Notes under the pieces: model-generated
Databases searched by the model: none
What the model saw: the letters and a program-made list of their open reading frames with translations, nothing else
Told to the model about the DNA's origin: nothing
Part shown: positions 35,072 through 44,023 of the stretch, one piece after another
Numbering within the stretch: position 1 is the stretch's first letter
How the letters are laid out: every line of letters starts with the position of its first letter
Program-made: the position numbers and the translations under genes
NCBI RefSeq assembly: GCF_021228125.1
Contig: NZ_JAJQQS010000011.1
Location: 62,001-126,000 of the forward strand
Direction: 5' to 3'
Length of the DNA: 64,000 nt
Source: Streptomyces albireticuli
GTDB taxonomy: Bacteria > Actinomycetota > Actinomycetes > Streptomycetales > Streptomycetaceae

Positions 35072-35536
35072 TCAGGCGTCCTTGGACTCCTCGGCCGGAG
35101 CCTCGGCTGCGGCCTCGGACTCCTTGACCGCACGCTTGGTGGCGGCCTCGGCCTCGGCGACGGTCGCCTTCTTGGCGATCTCGCCCTCGACCAGCTCGAT
35201 CACGGCCATCGGGGCGTTGTCGCCACGACGGTTGCCGATCTTGGTGATACGGGTGTAGCCACCCGGACGCTCGGCGAAGCGCGGGGCGATCTCGGTGAAG
35301 AGCACGTGGACGATGCTCTTGTCCGTGATCGTCTGCAGCACCTGGCGACGGTTGTGGATGTCGCCCTTCTTCGCCTTGGTGATCAGACGCTCGGCGACCG
35401 GACGAAGGCGACGGGCCTTGGCCTCGGTGGTCGTGATGCGGCCGTGCTCGAAGAGCGACTTGGCGAGGTTCGCCAGCATCAGCTTCTCGTGCGCGGCACC
35501 GCCGCCCAGACGGGCACCCTTGGTGGGACGCGGCAT
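35072..35536 (-). CDS. rplQ: 50S ribosomal protein L17
   Basis: Large-subunit protein near the exit tunnel. Starts MPRPTKGARLGGGAAHEKLM and has LFEHGRITTTEAKARRLRP and the RITKIGNRRGDNAPMA block. The last ~35 residues are an Ala/Glu/Lys-rich extension seen in actinobacteria. Follows rpoA after a 165-base gap that contains a dispersed repeat. Confidence 0.98.
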   Translation of the reverse strand: MPRPTKGARLGGGAAHEKLMLANLAKSLFEHGRITTTEAKARRLRPVAERLITKAKKGDIHNRRQVLQTITDKSIVHVLFTEIAPRFAERPGGYTRITKIGNRRGDNAPMAVIELVEGEIAKKATVAEAEAATKRAVKESEAAAEAPAEESKDA

Positions 35537-35623
35537 GGTGTTTCTCCTAGGTGTCTGCCCCGGCCGTATCAGGTACCGGGGTCAGTATCCGAGCGGGCGG
35601 TCGCCCGTCGGAGATCCGGACAA

Positions 35624-35675
35624 GCCCCCGAAGGGGGCGAGGCCGGAAGGGGCGCGGGGAACTGCGCGACAAGCC
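35624..35675. repeat. Hairpin plus second type of Streptomyces dispersed intergenic sequence
   Basis: GCCCCC-GAA-GGGGGC (35624-35638) is followed by a stretch at 35648-35675 containing GGGGCGCGGGGAACTGCGCG, a sequence I recognise as widespread between Streptomyces genes. It occupies the rpoA-rplQ gap and could attenuate or stabilise the transcript. Confidence 0.65.
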
Positions 35676-35701
35676 ACAGCGCACCCGCACCCGGAGTCCG
35701 A

Positions 35702-36724
35702 TCAGTACTGCTCGGTCTCCACAAAACCCGCGTCCGCGTCGTCGTCGGCGCCGAAGGCGTCCGCCGCGGCGGTCGGGTCGAATCCGGGCGGGCTGTCCTT
35801 GAGGGCCAGGCCCATGCCGGCCAGCTTCGCCTTGACCTCGTCGATCGACTTCGCACCGAAGTTGCGGATGTCGAGCAGGTCGGCCTCGGAGCGGGCGACG
35901 AGCTCACCCACGGAGTGGATGCCCTCGCGCTTGAGGCAGTTGTAGGACCGAACGGTGAGCTCGAGCTCCTCGATCGGCAGCGCCAGGTCGGCGGCAAGGG
36001 CGGCGTCCGTCGGGGACGGGCCCATGTCGATGCCCTCGGCGTCGATGTTGAGCTCGCGGGCCAGACCGAACAGCTCGACCAGGGTCTTACCGGCGGACGC
36101 CATGGCGTCGCGCGGGCGCATGGCCTGCTTGGTCTCGACGTCGACGATCAGCTTGTCGAAGTCGGTGCGCTGCTCGACTCGGGTCGCCTCGACCTTGTAG
36201 GTGACCTTGAGAACCGGCGAGTAGATGGAGTCGACCGGGATACGGCCGATCTCCTGGCCCACCTGCTTGTTCTGGACGGCGGAGACGTAGCCGCGACCGC
36301 GCTCGACGGTCAGCTCCATCTCCAGCTTGCCCTTGGCGTTCAGGGTCGCCAGGACCAGGTCGGGGTTGTGCACCTCGACGCCGGCCGGGGGGGCGATGTC
36401 AGCAGCGGTGACCAGGCCGGGGCCCTGCTTGCGCAGGTACATCACGACCGGCTCGTCGTGCTCCGAGGAGACGACCAGCTGCTTGATGTTGAGGATGAGG
36501 TCGGTGACGTCCTCCTTGACGCCCGGCACGGTGGTGAACTCGTGCAGGACACCGTCGATGCGGATGGACGTGACAGCCGCACCCGGGATCGAGGAGAGGA
36601 GCGTACGACGCAGGGAGTTGCCGAGGGTGTAGCCGAAGCCCGGCTCGAGCGGCTCGATCACGAACCGCGAGCGGAACTCGTCGACGACCTCTTCGGTCAG
36701 CGAGGGACGCTGAGCGATCAGCAT
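35702..36724 (-). CDS. rpoA: DNA-directed RNA polymerase subunit alpha
   Basis: The N-terminal domain (dimerisation, beta/beta' contact; ~1-230) shows FVIEPLEPGFGYTLGNSLRR, and the C-terminal domain (about 245-315) that binds UP elements and activators shows LELTVRSYNCLKREGIHSVG and ARSEADLLDIRNFGAKS. 340 residues ending in an acidic tail. Follows rpsK after 145 bases containing a hairpin. Confidence 0.99.
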   Translation of the reverse strand: MLIAQRPSLTEEVVDEFRSRFVIEPLEPGFGYTLGNSLRRTLLSSIPGAAVTSIRIDGVLHEFTTVPGVKEDVTDLILNIKQLVVSSEHDEPVVMYLRKQGPGLVTAADIAPPAGVEVHNPDLVLATLNAKGKLEMELTVERGRGYVSAVQNKQVGQEIGRIPVDSIYSPVLKVTYKVEATRVEQRTDFDKLIVDVETKQAMRPRDAMASAGKTLVELFGLARELNIDAEGIDMGPSPTDAALAADLALPIEELELTVRSYNCLKREGIHSVGELVARSEADLLDIRNFGAKSIDEVKAKLAGMGLALKDSPPGFDPTAAADAFGADDDADAGFVETEQY

Positions 36725-36783
36725 GCGATGAATCCTTCAGTCATGGACACCCACTATTTGATGCCCTGAGGTACTACAAGGGT

Positions 36784-36819
36784 ACGGGCGATACGGCCCC
36801 GAGGAGCCGTACCGCCCGT
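36784..36819 (-). terminator. Hairpin in the rpsK-rpoA gap
   Basis: ACGGGCGATACGGC and GCCGTACCGCCCGT pair (one mismatch) around an 8-base loop. Inside a conserved gene series it may act as an attenuator or processing site that uncouples rpoA from rpsK. Confidence 0.7.
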
Positions 36820-36869
36820 GTGCCGTACGAAGCGGCGCGAAGAACCAAGCGGGTCAGGGACCCGTCGGA

Positions 36870-37274
36870 TCAGACGCGGCGGCGCTTCGGGGGACGGCAG
36901 CCGTTGTGCGGGGTCGGGGTGACGTCCTGGATGGAGCCAACCTCGAGGCCGGTCGCCTGGAGCGAACGGATGGCGGTCTCGCGACCGGAGCCCGGGCCCT
37001 TGACGAAGACGTCAACCTTGCGCATGCCGTGCTCCTGCGCGCGACGCGCGGCCGACTCGGCGGCCATCTGCGCGGCGAACGGGGTGGACTTGCGCGAGCC
37101 CTTGAAGCCGACGTGGCCGGCGGAGGCCCAGGAGATCACGTTGCCGGACGGGTCCGTGATCGAAACGATGGTGTTGTTGAACGTGCTCTTGATGTGAGCG
37201 TGCCCGTGGGCGACGTTCTTCTTTTCCTTGCGGCGCACCTTCTTGGCAGCGCCCTGACGTCCCTTGGGGGGCAT
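36870..37274 (-). CDS. rpsK: 30S ribosomal protein S11
   Basis: Platform protein contacting the Shine-Dalgarno helix. Contains AHGHAHIKSTFNNTIVSITD, the GNVISWASAGHVGFKGSRKSTPFAA block and ends VTPTPHNGCRPPKRRRV. 134 residues. 104 bases downstream of rpsM in the infA-rpmJ-rpsM-rpsK series. Confidence 0.99.
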   Translation of the reverse strand: MPPKGRQGAAKKVRRKEKKNVAHGHAHIKSTFNNTIVSITDPSGNVISWASAGHVGFKGSRKSTPFAAQMAAESAARRAQEHGMRKVDVFVKGPGSGRETAIRSLQATGLEVGSIQDVTPTPHNGCRPPKRRRV

Positions 37275-37378
37275 GTCTGACTCCTGAATGGAGGGAGGTG
37301 GTCGGTCCTACAGCGAAGACCGCTGGAATGCGGGGCCCCGGGGAAAAACCCCCGAACCACCGCAGCGTCCGCTGAGGA

Positions 37379-37759
37379 CTACTTCTTGCCCGGCTTCTTC
37401 TTGCCGGCGATGGCGCGACGCGGGCCCTTGCGGGTACGAGCGTTCGTGCTGGTGCGCTGACCGTGGACCGGCAGGCCACGACGGTGACGCAGACCCTGGT
37501 AGCAGCCGATCTCGACCTTGCGGCGGATGTCGGCCTGGATCTCGCGACGGAGGTCACCCTCGGTCTTGAGGTTGGCGTCCACGTACTCGCGGATCTTGAC
37601 CAGGTCCTCTTCGGGAAGGTCACGAACGCGGGTGTTCGGGTTCACACCGGTGGCGGCGAGGGTCGCCTGCGACTGGGTGCGGCCGATGCCGAAGACGTAG
37701 GTGAGTGCAACCTCCACGCGCTTGTCGCGCGGGATGTCAACACCGGAAACGCGTGCCAT
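37379..37759 (-). CDS. rpsM: 30S ribosomal protein S13
   Basis: Head protein contacting the P-site tRNA and bridging to the large subunit. Starts MARVSGVDIPRDKRVEVALTY and contains the helix-two-turn-helix and the basic tail GQRTSTNARTRKGPRRAIAG. 126 residues. A 178-base gap separates it from rpmJ. Confidence 0.99.
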   Translation of the reverse strand: MARVSGVDIPRDKRVEVALTYVFGIGRTQSQATLAATGVNPNTRVRDLPEEDLVKIREYVDANLKTEGDLRREIQADIRRKVEIGCYQGLRHRRGLPVHGQRTSTNARTRKGPRRAIAGKKKPGKK

Positions 37760-37937
37760 TCAATGGCTCCAGATGTTCTCGGGGGTCTGACACAGAACCG
37801 ATCCCGGCCGCCGTACTAGGTACGTTCCGGGTCCCCGGCCCCCGCCGGAGGTGTCGCCAGTGATCACTGGACGGGTTCTGCGTATGTACGTTTTTTGCTC
37901 GCGTCGCGCGAAGAAACTGCGGAGTGCAGGTTCTGCG

Positions 37938-38051
37938 TCAGCCCTGGCGCTGCTTGTGGCGCAGGTTGTCGCAGATGACCATGACCCGGCCGTGACGGCG
38001 GATCACCTTGCACTTGTCGCAGATCTTCTTGACGCTCGGCTTGACCTTCAT
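37938..38051 (-). CDS. rpmJ: 50S ribosomal protein L36
   Basis: A 37-residue zinc-ribbon protein: MKVKPSVKKICDKCKVIRRH is followed by GRVMVICDNLRHKQRQG. The Cys11, Cys14, Cys27 and His32 ligands mark the zinc-binding (C+) form. It is short but in the canonical place between infA and rpsM, with the usual length. Confidence 0.98.
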   Translation of the reverse strand: MKVKPSVKKICDKCKVIRRHGRVMVICDNLRHKQRQG

Positions 38052-38113
38052 GGGATGTCAGGTTCTCCGGGTCAGTGCCGCAGCCCCACGGGAACGAGGG
38101 GCGTCGACAAGAT

Positions 38114-38335
38114 CTACTTGTAGCGGTAGACGATCCGGCCACGCGTCAGGTCGTAGGGAGACAGCTCCACGACGACCCGGTCATCCGGGAGGATACGGAT
38201 GTAGTGCATCCGCATCTTGCCGCTGATGTGCGCGAGGACCTTGTGACCGTTCTGGAGCTCCACCTTGAACATCGCGTTCGGCAGAGACTCGATCACGGTG
38301 CCCTCGATCTCGATGGCACCTTGCTTCTTGGCCAC
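38114..38335 (-). CDS. infA: Translation initiation factor IF-1
   Basis: OB-fold factor that occupies the A site during initiation. 73 residues: AKKQGAIEIEGTVIESLPNA, GHKVLAHISGKMRMHYIRI and the terminal LTRGRIVYRYK. GTG at 38335 (VAKKQG) was chosen because the family length and N terminus fit; GAAAGG lies upstream. 62 bases before rpmJ. Confidence 0.98.
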   Translation of the reverse strand: MAKKQGAIEIEGTVIESLPNAMFKVELQNGHKVLAHISGKMRMHYIRILPDDRVVVELSPYDLTRGRIVYRYK

Positions 38336-38535
38336 GCTTCGCCTTTCGAATCGGCTACCTTGATCAACTCTCGTGCTGCACTGTCCACCGTGAAGAAATG
38401 ACACGCGGGCATGCGGATACACGAGAGCCGACGCGTCAGTCTACGTCAGGGCAACCCGAAAGACTAATCCAGGGGTGACTGCCCAGCCGCGTTGATCCTT
38501 ACGCCGACGGGCCCGGCGTGGCGCCCGGCCGTGTC

Positions 38536-38566
38536 GGGGGCCGGGGCCGGGGCCCGGGGCCCGGGG
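38536..38566. repeat. G-rich tract just past the map stop
   Basis: Five runs of four or more G separated by CC or CCC (GGGGGCCGGGGCCGGGGCCC and on) form a possible quadruplex, or GGGCCC self-complementary folds. Located between map and infA; no gene. Confidence 0.6.
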
Positions 38567-38574
38567 CCCGGCGA

Positions 38575-39411
38575 TCAGGCCAGCGGGTCCGGCGCCGCCG
38601 TCACGCCGTACTCCGCCAGCTTCGCCTTGCCGCCGTCGACCGCGGTCAGGACCAGCGGGCCCTCCTCCGTCAGGGCGACGGAGTGCTCCCAGTGGGAGGA
38701 CCAGGTCTTGTCGTCCGTGAGGACCGTCCAGTCGTCGGCCAGGACGTGCGTGCGCGCCGTGCCGAGGCTGACCATGGGCTCGATGGCGATGCAGAAGCCG
38801 GGGATCAGCTTGGGGCCCTTGCCGCGCTTGCGCGAGACGTAGTTCAGCAGGTGCGGGTCCATGTGCATCTCGGAGCCGATGCCGTGCCCGCCGTAGTCCT
38901 CGATGATCCCGTACTTCCCCGACGCGGGGCGGGGCTGGCGGCGGATGTAGCCCTCGATGGCCTTGGAGATGTCCACCAGGCGGTTGCCGTTCCTCACGGC
39001 GGCGATGCCGGCCCACATCGACTCCTCGGTCACCCGGGAGAGCTCGATCAGCTCCGGAGCGTGACCGGTGCCCACGAAGGCCGTGAAGGCCGCGTCGCCG
39101 TGCCAGCCGTCGATGATGGCGCCGGCGTCGATGGAGATGATGTCGCCGTCCTTGAGGACGGTCTTCGTGTCCGGGATGCCGTGGACCACGACCTCGTTCA
39201 CCGAGGTGCAGATCGTGGCGGGGAAGCCGCCGTACCCGAGGAAGTTCGACTTCGCGCCGTGCTCGGCCAGCACCTTGCGGGCGACCTCGTCCAGATCCTT
39301 GGTGGTGGCCCCCGGCACGGCCGCCTCACGGGTGGCCGCGTGGATGGCGGCGACGACCAGCCCCGCCTCGCGCATCTTCGCGATCTGGTCCGGGGTCTTG
39401 ATCTCGACCAT
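38575..39411 (-). CDS. map: Type I methionine aminopeptidase
   Basis: Removes the initiator methionine. Metal ligands are visible in order: Asp in DIISIDAGAIIDGWHGDAA, His in YGGHGIGSEMH, Glu in AIEPMVSLG and the C-terminal Glu in TEEGPLVLT. ATG at 39411 follows AAGGAAGG, and the upstream frame is low-complexity. 278 residues. Between adk and infA, as expected. Confidence 0.97.
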   Translation of the reverse strand: MVEIKTPDQIAKMREAGLVVAAIHAATREAAVPGATTKDLDEVARKVLAEHGAKSNFLGYGGFPATICTSVNEVVVHGIPDTKTVLKDGDIISIDAGAIIDGWHGDAAFTAFVGTGHAPELIELSRVTEESMWAGIAAVRNGNRLVDISKAIEGYIRRQPRPASGKYGIIEDYGGHGIGSEMHMDPHLLNYVSRKRGKGPKLIPGFCIAIEPMVSLGTARTHVLADDWTVLTDDKTWSSHWEHSVALTEEGPLVLTAVDGGKAKLAEYGVTAAPDPLA

Positions 39412-39556
39412 ATGGGCGCCTTCCTTGGTATCGCGACGGTGCCGCGCGCGTCCGCTTCCGTGCCGCTCGGGACCCCTCGGGCCCCGCGGGCCCCTGGGCC
39501 GCTCGGCCCCCGGAGGCGCTGCCGCTGCCGCTGCTTGCTGTTCGACCACCAACACT

Positions 39557-39590
39557 ACGGCCGCGGTACCCCGAGGGGCACCGCGGCCGT
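39557..39590 (-). terminator. Terminator between adk and map
   Basis: ACGGCCGCGGTACCCC and GGGGCACCGCGGCCGT pair (one mismatch) around GA, 23 bases beyond the adk stop. Confidence 0.85.
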
Positions 39591-39612
39591 GGAGAAGCCG
39601 TCGATCAGGCGG

Positions 39613-40272
39613 TCAGGAGGCGCTCTCGCGCTCCAGCGCGGCCATCGCGCGCTCCGTGACCTCGCCGACCTTGCCGAGCGCGGAGATCGTCACCACGAGG
39701 CCCTGGGCCTTGTAGTAGTCGATGATCGGCTCGGTCTCGGTGTGGTAGACCTCGAGTCGCTTGCGGACGGTGTCTTCCCGGTCGTCCTCGCGCTGGTACA
39801 GCTCGCCGCCGCAGGTGTCGCAGACGCCCTCGGTCTTCGGCGGGTTGTAGATCGCGTGGAAGATGTGGCTGCTGTCCTTGCGGCACATCCGGCGGCCGGC
39901 GATCCGCTTGACCACCTCGTCCTCCGGGACCTCCAGGTCCAGGACGCCGTCGAGGCGCAGGCCCTCGCCCTTGAGGAACTCGTCCAGCGCCTCGGCCTGG
40001 GCCAGGTTGCGCGGGAAGCCGTCCAGCAGGAAGCCGCCCTCGGCGTCGGACTGCTGCATGCGGTCCTTGGCCATGCCGATGGTGACCTCGTCCGGCACCA
40101 GCTGGCCGGCGCGCATGTACTCCTGCGCCTTGCGGCCGAGCGGCGTGTCCTGGCTGATGTTCGCCCGGAAGAGGTCGCCCGTCGAGATGTGCGGGATCGC
40201 GAGATTCTTGGCGAGGTACGCGGCCTGCGTACCCTTGCCGGCGCCGGGAGGCCCGACGAGGACGATTCGCAT
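39613..40272 (-). CDS. adk: Adenylate kinase
   Basis: Phosphotransfer between ATP and AMP. P-loop GPPGAGKGTQAA, AMP-binding STGDLFRANI, FLLDGFPRN and the lid with zinc-type residues (Cys in RRMCRKD, His in SSHIFH, then CDTC) are clear. 219 residues. Its ATG overlaps the secY stop codon (TGATG), indicating translational coupling in the spc operon. Confidence 0.98.
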   Translation of the reverse strand: MRIVLVGPPGAGKGTQAAYLAKNLAIPHISTGDLFRANISQDTPLGRKAQEYMRAGQLVPDEVTIGMAKDRMQQSDAEGGFLLDGFPRNLAQAEALDEFLKGEGLRLDGVLDLEVPEDEVVKRIAGRRMCRKDSSHIFHAIYNPPKTEGVCDTCGGELYQREDDREDTVRKRLEVYHTETEPIIDYYKAQGLVVTISALGKVGEVTERAMAALERESAS

Positions 40273-41585
40273 CAGCGGAGGAACCCTTCGTAGTTGCGCT
40301 GCTGAAGCTGGCTCTCGATCTGCTTCACAGTCTCCAGACCGACACCCACGATGATCAGGATGCTGGTTCCCCCGAACGGGAAGTTCTGGTTCGCGTTGAG
40401 TGTGACCAGTGCCACGGTGGGCACCAGGGCGATCAGCCCCAGGTAGAGAGACCCCGGCCACGTGATGCGGTTCAGCACGTAGCTCAGGTACTCCGCGGTG
40501 GGACGACCGGCCCGGATGCCCGGAATGAACCCACCATACTTCTTCATGTTGTCGGCAACTTCTTCGGGGTTGAAGGAGATGGCGACGTAGAAGAAGGCGA
40601 AGAAGACGATCAGCAGGAAGTAGGTGACCATGTAGATCGGGTGGTCACCCTTGACGAGATTGGCGTTGACCCAGTTCGCCCAGCCGGACTTGGAGCCGGT
40701 GAACTGGACGAGCAGCGCCGGGATGTAGAGCAGCGACGAGGCGAAGATGACCGGGATCACGCCCGCCTGGTTGACCTTGAGCGGGATGTAGGTCGACGTA
40801 CCGCCGTAGGAACGGCGGCCGATCATGCGCTTGGCGTACTGCACCGGGATCCGCCGCTGGGCCTGCTCCACGAAGACCACCAGCGCGACCATGGCCAGAC
40901 CGCAGATGATGACCAGCGCGAACTCCAGCCAGCCACCCATCAGCTTGCCCTGGAGCTTGATGCCCCACAGGCCGCTGGGGAAGGTCGCGGCGATCGACGT
41001 GAACATCAGGATCGACATGCCGTTGCCGATGCCGCGGTCGGTGATGAGCTCACCGAGCCACATGATCAGCGCGGTACCCGCGGTCATGGTGATGACCATG
41101 GTGGCGGTGGTGAAGATCGACTGGTTGGGGACGATCTGGTTGCCGACCGTGCAGTTGCCGAAGAGGGCGCCGCTACGGGCGGTGGCCACCAGGCCGGTGC
41201 CCTGGAGGATGGCGAGCGCGACGGTCAGATAACGCGTGTACTGCGTGATCTTCGCCTGGCCCGACTGTCCCTCCTTCTTGAGGGCTTCCAGCCGTGGGAT
41301 GACGACGGTGAGCAGCTGGAGGATGATGCTCGCCGTGATGTAGGGCATGATCCCGAGCGCGAAGATCGTGATCTGCAGCAGCGCGCCACCGCTGAACATG
41401 TTCACGAGGCCGAAGAGGCCCAGACCACTCTTGGCCTGATCCATGCACGTCTGGACGTTCTGGTAGTCAACACCCGGGACCGGTACATGAGCACCGAGCC
41501 GGAAGAGCACCATGATGCCGAGCGTGAACAGCAGCTTCTTGCGCAGGTCGGGCGTCTTGAACGCTCGGGCGAACGCGGTGAGCAC
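40272..41585 (-). CDS. secY: Preprotein translocase subunit SecY
   Basis: The membrane channel of the Sec system, ten transmembrane segments. The plug/lateral gate region is preceded by FRLGAHVPVPG, and the C-terminal FGGTSILIIVGVGLETVKQI is conserved. GTG at 41585 follows AGGAGG with a 5-base spacer, which decides the start (LTAFARAFKTPDLRKKL). 437 residues. A terminator-like hairpin separates it from rplO. Confidence 0.98.
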   Translation of the reverse strand: MLTAFARAFKTPDLRKKLLFTLGIMVLFRLGAHVPVPGVDYQNVQTCMDQAKSGLGLFGLVNMFSGGALLQITIFALGIMPYITASIILQLLTVVIPRLEALKKEGQSGQAKITQYTRYLTVALAILQGTGLVATARSGALFGNCTVGNQIVPNQSIFTTATMVITMTAGTALIMWLGELITDRGIGNGMSILMFTSIAATFPSGLWGIKLQGKLMGGWLEFALVIICGLAMVALVVFVEQAQRRIPVQYAKRMIGRRSYGGTSTYIPLKVNQAGVIPVIFASSLLYIPALLVQFTGSKSGWANWVNANLVKGDHPIYMVTYFLLIVFFAFFYVAISFNPEEVADNMKKYGGFIPGIRAGRPTAEYLSYVLNRITWPGSLYLGLIALVPTVALVTLNANQNFPFGGTSILIIVGVGLETVKQIESQLQQRNYEGFLR

Positions 41586-41739
41586 GGTGCCTCCTGCGCC
41601 TCTCACGCAGCTACGCGAGAGGTGACGGTCTTGAGGATCGACGAATACATATCAGTCAAAATCCGCACGGACAGGGCCCGTGCGGAGGTTAACAGTGCAC
41701 GCCACCTTACCGGCGACCGTGCCCCCCTAGGAACGACCA

Positions 41740-41771
41740 ACCGGGGATGCCCCTTTTGGGACATCCCCGGT
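41740..41771 (-). terminator. Hairpin/terminator after rplO
   Basis: ACCGGGGATGCCCC and GGGACATCCCCGGT pair around TTTT, 17 bases beyond the rplO stop. It may limit read-through into secY, whose own signals lie in the remaining ~150 bases. Confidence 0.85.
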
Positions 41772-41787
41772 AGTCGGTTCACCGAGC

Positions 41788-42243
41788 TCAGACGAGCTCG
41801 GTGACGGTGCCGCCAGCGGCGACGATCTTCTCCTTGGCGGAGCCGGAGACGGCGTCAACCGAAACCTGCAGCGCCACGGAGACCTCGCCCTGGCCCAGGA
41901 CCTTGACGAGCTGGTTCTTGCGAACCGCACCCTTGGCGACCAGGTCGGCCACCGTGACCTCGCCACCCTGCGGGTAGAGCGCGGCCAGCTTGTCCAGGTT
42001 CACGACCTGGAACTCGGTACGGAACGGGTTCTTGAAGCCCTTGAGCTTCGGGAGACGCATGTGGAGGGGCATCTGCCCACCCTCGAAGCGCTCCGGAACC
42101 TGGTAACGGGCCTTGGTGCCCTTGGTACCACGACCGGCGGTCTTACCCTTGGACGCCTCACCACGACCCACACGGGTCTTGGCGGTCTTGGCGCCCGGGG
42201 CGGGCCGGAGGTTGTGGACCTTCAGCGGGTTCTGCTCCGCCAT
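41788..42243 (-). CDS. rplO: 50S ribosomal protein L15
   Basis: 151 residues; starts MAEQNPLKVHNLRPAPGAKT with GRGEASKGKTAGRGTKG in the basic N-terminal arm and GFKNPFRTEFQVVNLDKL in the globular part. ATG at 42243 follows GAGGAGG. One base separates it from rpmD. Confidence 0.98.
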   Translation of the reverse strand: MAEQNPLKVHNLRPAPGAKTAKTRVGRGEASKGKTAGRGTKGTKARYQVPERFEGGQMPLHMRLPKLKGFKNPFRTEFQVVNLDKLAALYPQGGEVTVADLVAKGAVRKNQLVKVLGQGEVSVALQVSVDAVSGSAKEKIVAAGGTVTELV

Positions 42244-42244
42244 G

Positions 42245-42427
42245 TCAGTCGACCTCCTCAACCGTCACGAGGTGGCGGACGGTCTGCACCATGCCGCGGA
42301 TCTCGGGACGGTCCTCCTTGACAACCACGTCGTTCAGGCGCTTGAGCCCGAGCGAACGCAGGGTGTCGCGGTGGTTCTGCTTGCTACCGATGTAGGACTT
42401 GACCTGCGTGACCTTGAGGCGAGCCAT
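42245..42427 (-). CDS. rpmD: 50S ribosomal protein L30
   Basis: A 60-residue protein: MARLKVTQVKSYIGSKQNHR, then LGLKRLNDVVVKED and RGMVQTVRHLVTVEEV. Its ATG overlaps the rpsE stop codon (TAATG). Confidence 0.98.
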   Translation of the reverse strand: MARLKVTQVKSYIGSKQNHRDTLRSLGLKRLNDVVVKEDRPEIRGMVQTVRHLVTVEEVD

Positions 42428-43029
42428 TACGCACCCGCCCCTGCACGCGCCCGCAGCAGAGCGGCGGGGGCGACGTCCTCCAGCGGCAGACCACGACGGG
42501 CGGCGATCTCCTCGGGACGCTGAAGCCCCTTGAGCGCTGCCACCGTGGCGTGCACGATGTTGATCGGGTTCGACGAACCGAGCGACTTCGACAGGATGTC
42601 GTGAACGCCGGCGCACTCGAGGACCGCGCGGACCGGGCCACCGGCGATAACACCGGTACCGGGGGACGCGGGCTTGAGCAGGACGACGCCCGCCGCTTCC
42701 TCACCCTGGATCGGGTGGGGGATGGTGCCCTGGATACGCGGGACCTTGAAGAAGCTCTTCTTGGCCTCTTCGACGCCCTTGGCGATGGCCGCGGGAACTT
42801 CCTTGGCCTTGCCGTAACCGACACCTACGGTGCCGTCACCGTCGCCCACCACGACCAGCGCGGTGAAGCTGAAACGACGACCACCCTTGACAACCTTGGC
42901 GACGCGGTTGATCGCGACAACGCGCTCAACGTACGCGGTCTTCTCGGCGGCAGCGCCACCGTCGCGACCCTTCCGGTCCCGCCGCTCGCCGCCACCGGCA
43001 CCGCTTCCGCGGCGCTGGGGTCCAGCCAT
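42427..43029 (-). CDS. rpsE: 30S ribosomal protein S5
   Basis: Small-subunit protein contributing to decoding accuracy. The dsRBD-like N-terminal domain has RVVAINRVAKVVKGGRRFSF, followed by VGVGYGKAKEVPAAIAKG and GTGVIAGGPVRAVLE. 200 residues with a Gly/Arg-rich actinobacterial N-terminal extension. 45 bases from rplR. Confidence 0.99.
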   Translation of the reverse strand: MAGPQRRGSGAGGGERRDRKGRDGGAAAEKTAYVERVVAINRVAKVVKGGRRFSFTALVVVGDGDGTVGVGYGKAKEVPAAIAKGVEEAKKSFFKVPRIQGTIPHPIQGEEAAGVVLLKPASPGTGVIAGGPVRAVLECAGVHDILSKSLGSSNPINIVHATVAALKGLQRPEEIAARRGLPLEDVAPAALLRARAGAGA

Positions 43030-43074
43030 TGGATTACCTCTCTCTGTTACGTCCGCTAGCTCCGGAACCGGGGC

Positions 43075-43458
43075 TTAGAACTTCAGCCCGGCTTCGCGGG
43101 CGGCGTCCGCCAGAGCGGCAATGCGCCCGGCGTACTGGTTGCCACCGCGGTCGAACACGACGGCCTCGACGCCGGCGGCCTTGGCGCGCTCGGCAACCAG
43201 GGCACCGACCTTCTTGGCCTGGGCGCTCTTGTCGCCCTCGCCACCGCGGATCGACGCGTCCAGGGTCGACGCCGAAGCAAGGGTGTGGCCCTTGAGGTCG
43301 TCGATGACCTGAGCGGTGATACCGCGGTTGGAGCGCGTCACGACGAGGCGCGGACGCTCGGCCGTACCCGACATGTTCTTGCGGATGCGGATGTGGCGGC
43401 GCTGCTTGGCGGCGCGCTTGTACGCGTCACCCTTGGCGATCTTTACACCGTATGCCAT
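43075..43458 (-). CDS. rplR: 50S ribosomal protein L18
   Basis: Binds 5S rRNA with L5. 127 residues: RHIRIRKNMSGTAERPRLVV, TRSNRGITAQVIDD and VVFDRGGNQYAGRIAALAD. Three bases separate it from rplF. Confidence 0.99.
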   Translation of the reverse strand: MAYGVKIAKGDAYKRAAKQRRHIRIRKNMSGTAERPRLVVTRSNRGITAQVIDDLKGHTLASASTLDASIRGGEGDKSAQAKKVGALVAERAKAAGVEAVVFDRGGNQYAGRIAALADAAREAGLKF

Positions 43459-43461
43459 GGC

Positions 43462-44001
43462 TTACTTACCCGCCTTTCCGACCTTGCGGCGGATGACCTC
43501 ACCCGCGTACTTCACGCCCTTGGCCTTGTAGGGGTCGGGCTTGCGAAGCTTGCGGATGTTGGCGGCGACCTCGCCGACCTTCTGCTTGTCGATGCCCTCG
43601 ACGCTGAGCTTCGTCGGGGACTCCACCTTGAAGGTGATGCCCTCGGGGGCCTCGATCAGGATCGGGTGGCTGTAGCCCAGGGCGAACTCCAGGTTGGAGC
43701 CCTTCGCCTGGACGCGGTAACCGACACCGCTGATCTCAAGAGCCTTGCTGTAGCCCGCGGTCACGCCGGTGATCATGTTCGCCACCAGCGTGCGGGACAG
43801 GCCGTGCAGGGCCTTGTTCTGACGCTCGTCGTTCGGACGGGTGACGACAAGGGTGCCGTCCTCCGCCTTAGCGATCTCGATGGGCGCGGCAACGGCGTGC
43901 GTGAGGGAGCCCTTGGGACCCTTCACGTGGACCGTACGGCCATCGATGGTGACGTCCACACCAGCGGGAACCTGGATGGGCAGCCGTCCAATACGCGACA
44001 T
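43462..44001 (-). CDS. rplF: 50S ribosomal protein L6
   Basis: Two tandem L6 folds near the sarcin-ricin loop. Starts MSRIGRLPIQVPAGVDVTID and contains VKGPKGSLTH and IRKLRKPDPYKAKGVKYAGE. 179 residues. 22 bases downstream of rpsH. Confidence 0.99.
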   Translation of the reverse strand: MSRIGRLPIQVPAGVDVTIDGRTVHVKGPKGSLTHAVAAPIEIAKAEDGTLVVTRPNDERQNKALHGLSRTLVANMITGVTAGYSKALEISGVGYRVQAKGSNLEFALGYSHPILIEAPEGITFKVESPTKLSVEGIDKQKVGEVAANIRKLRKPDPYKAKGVKYAGEVIRRKVGKAGK

Positions 44002-44023
44002 TGGCTATTCCTCCGTTCCCTGG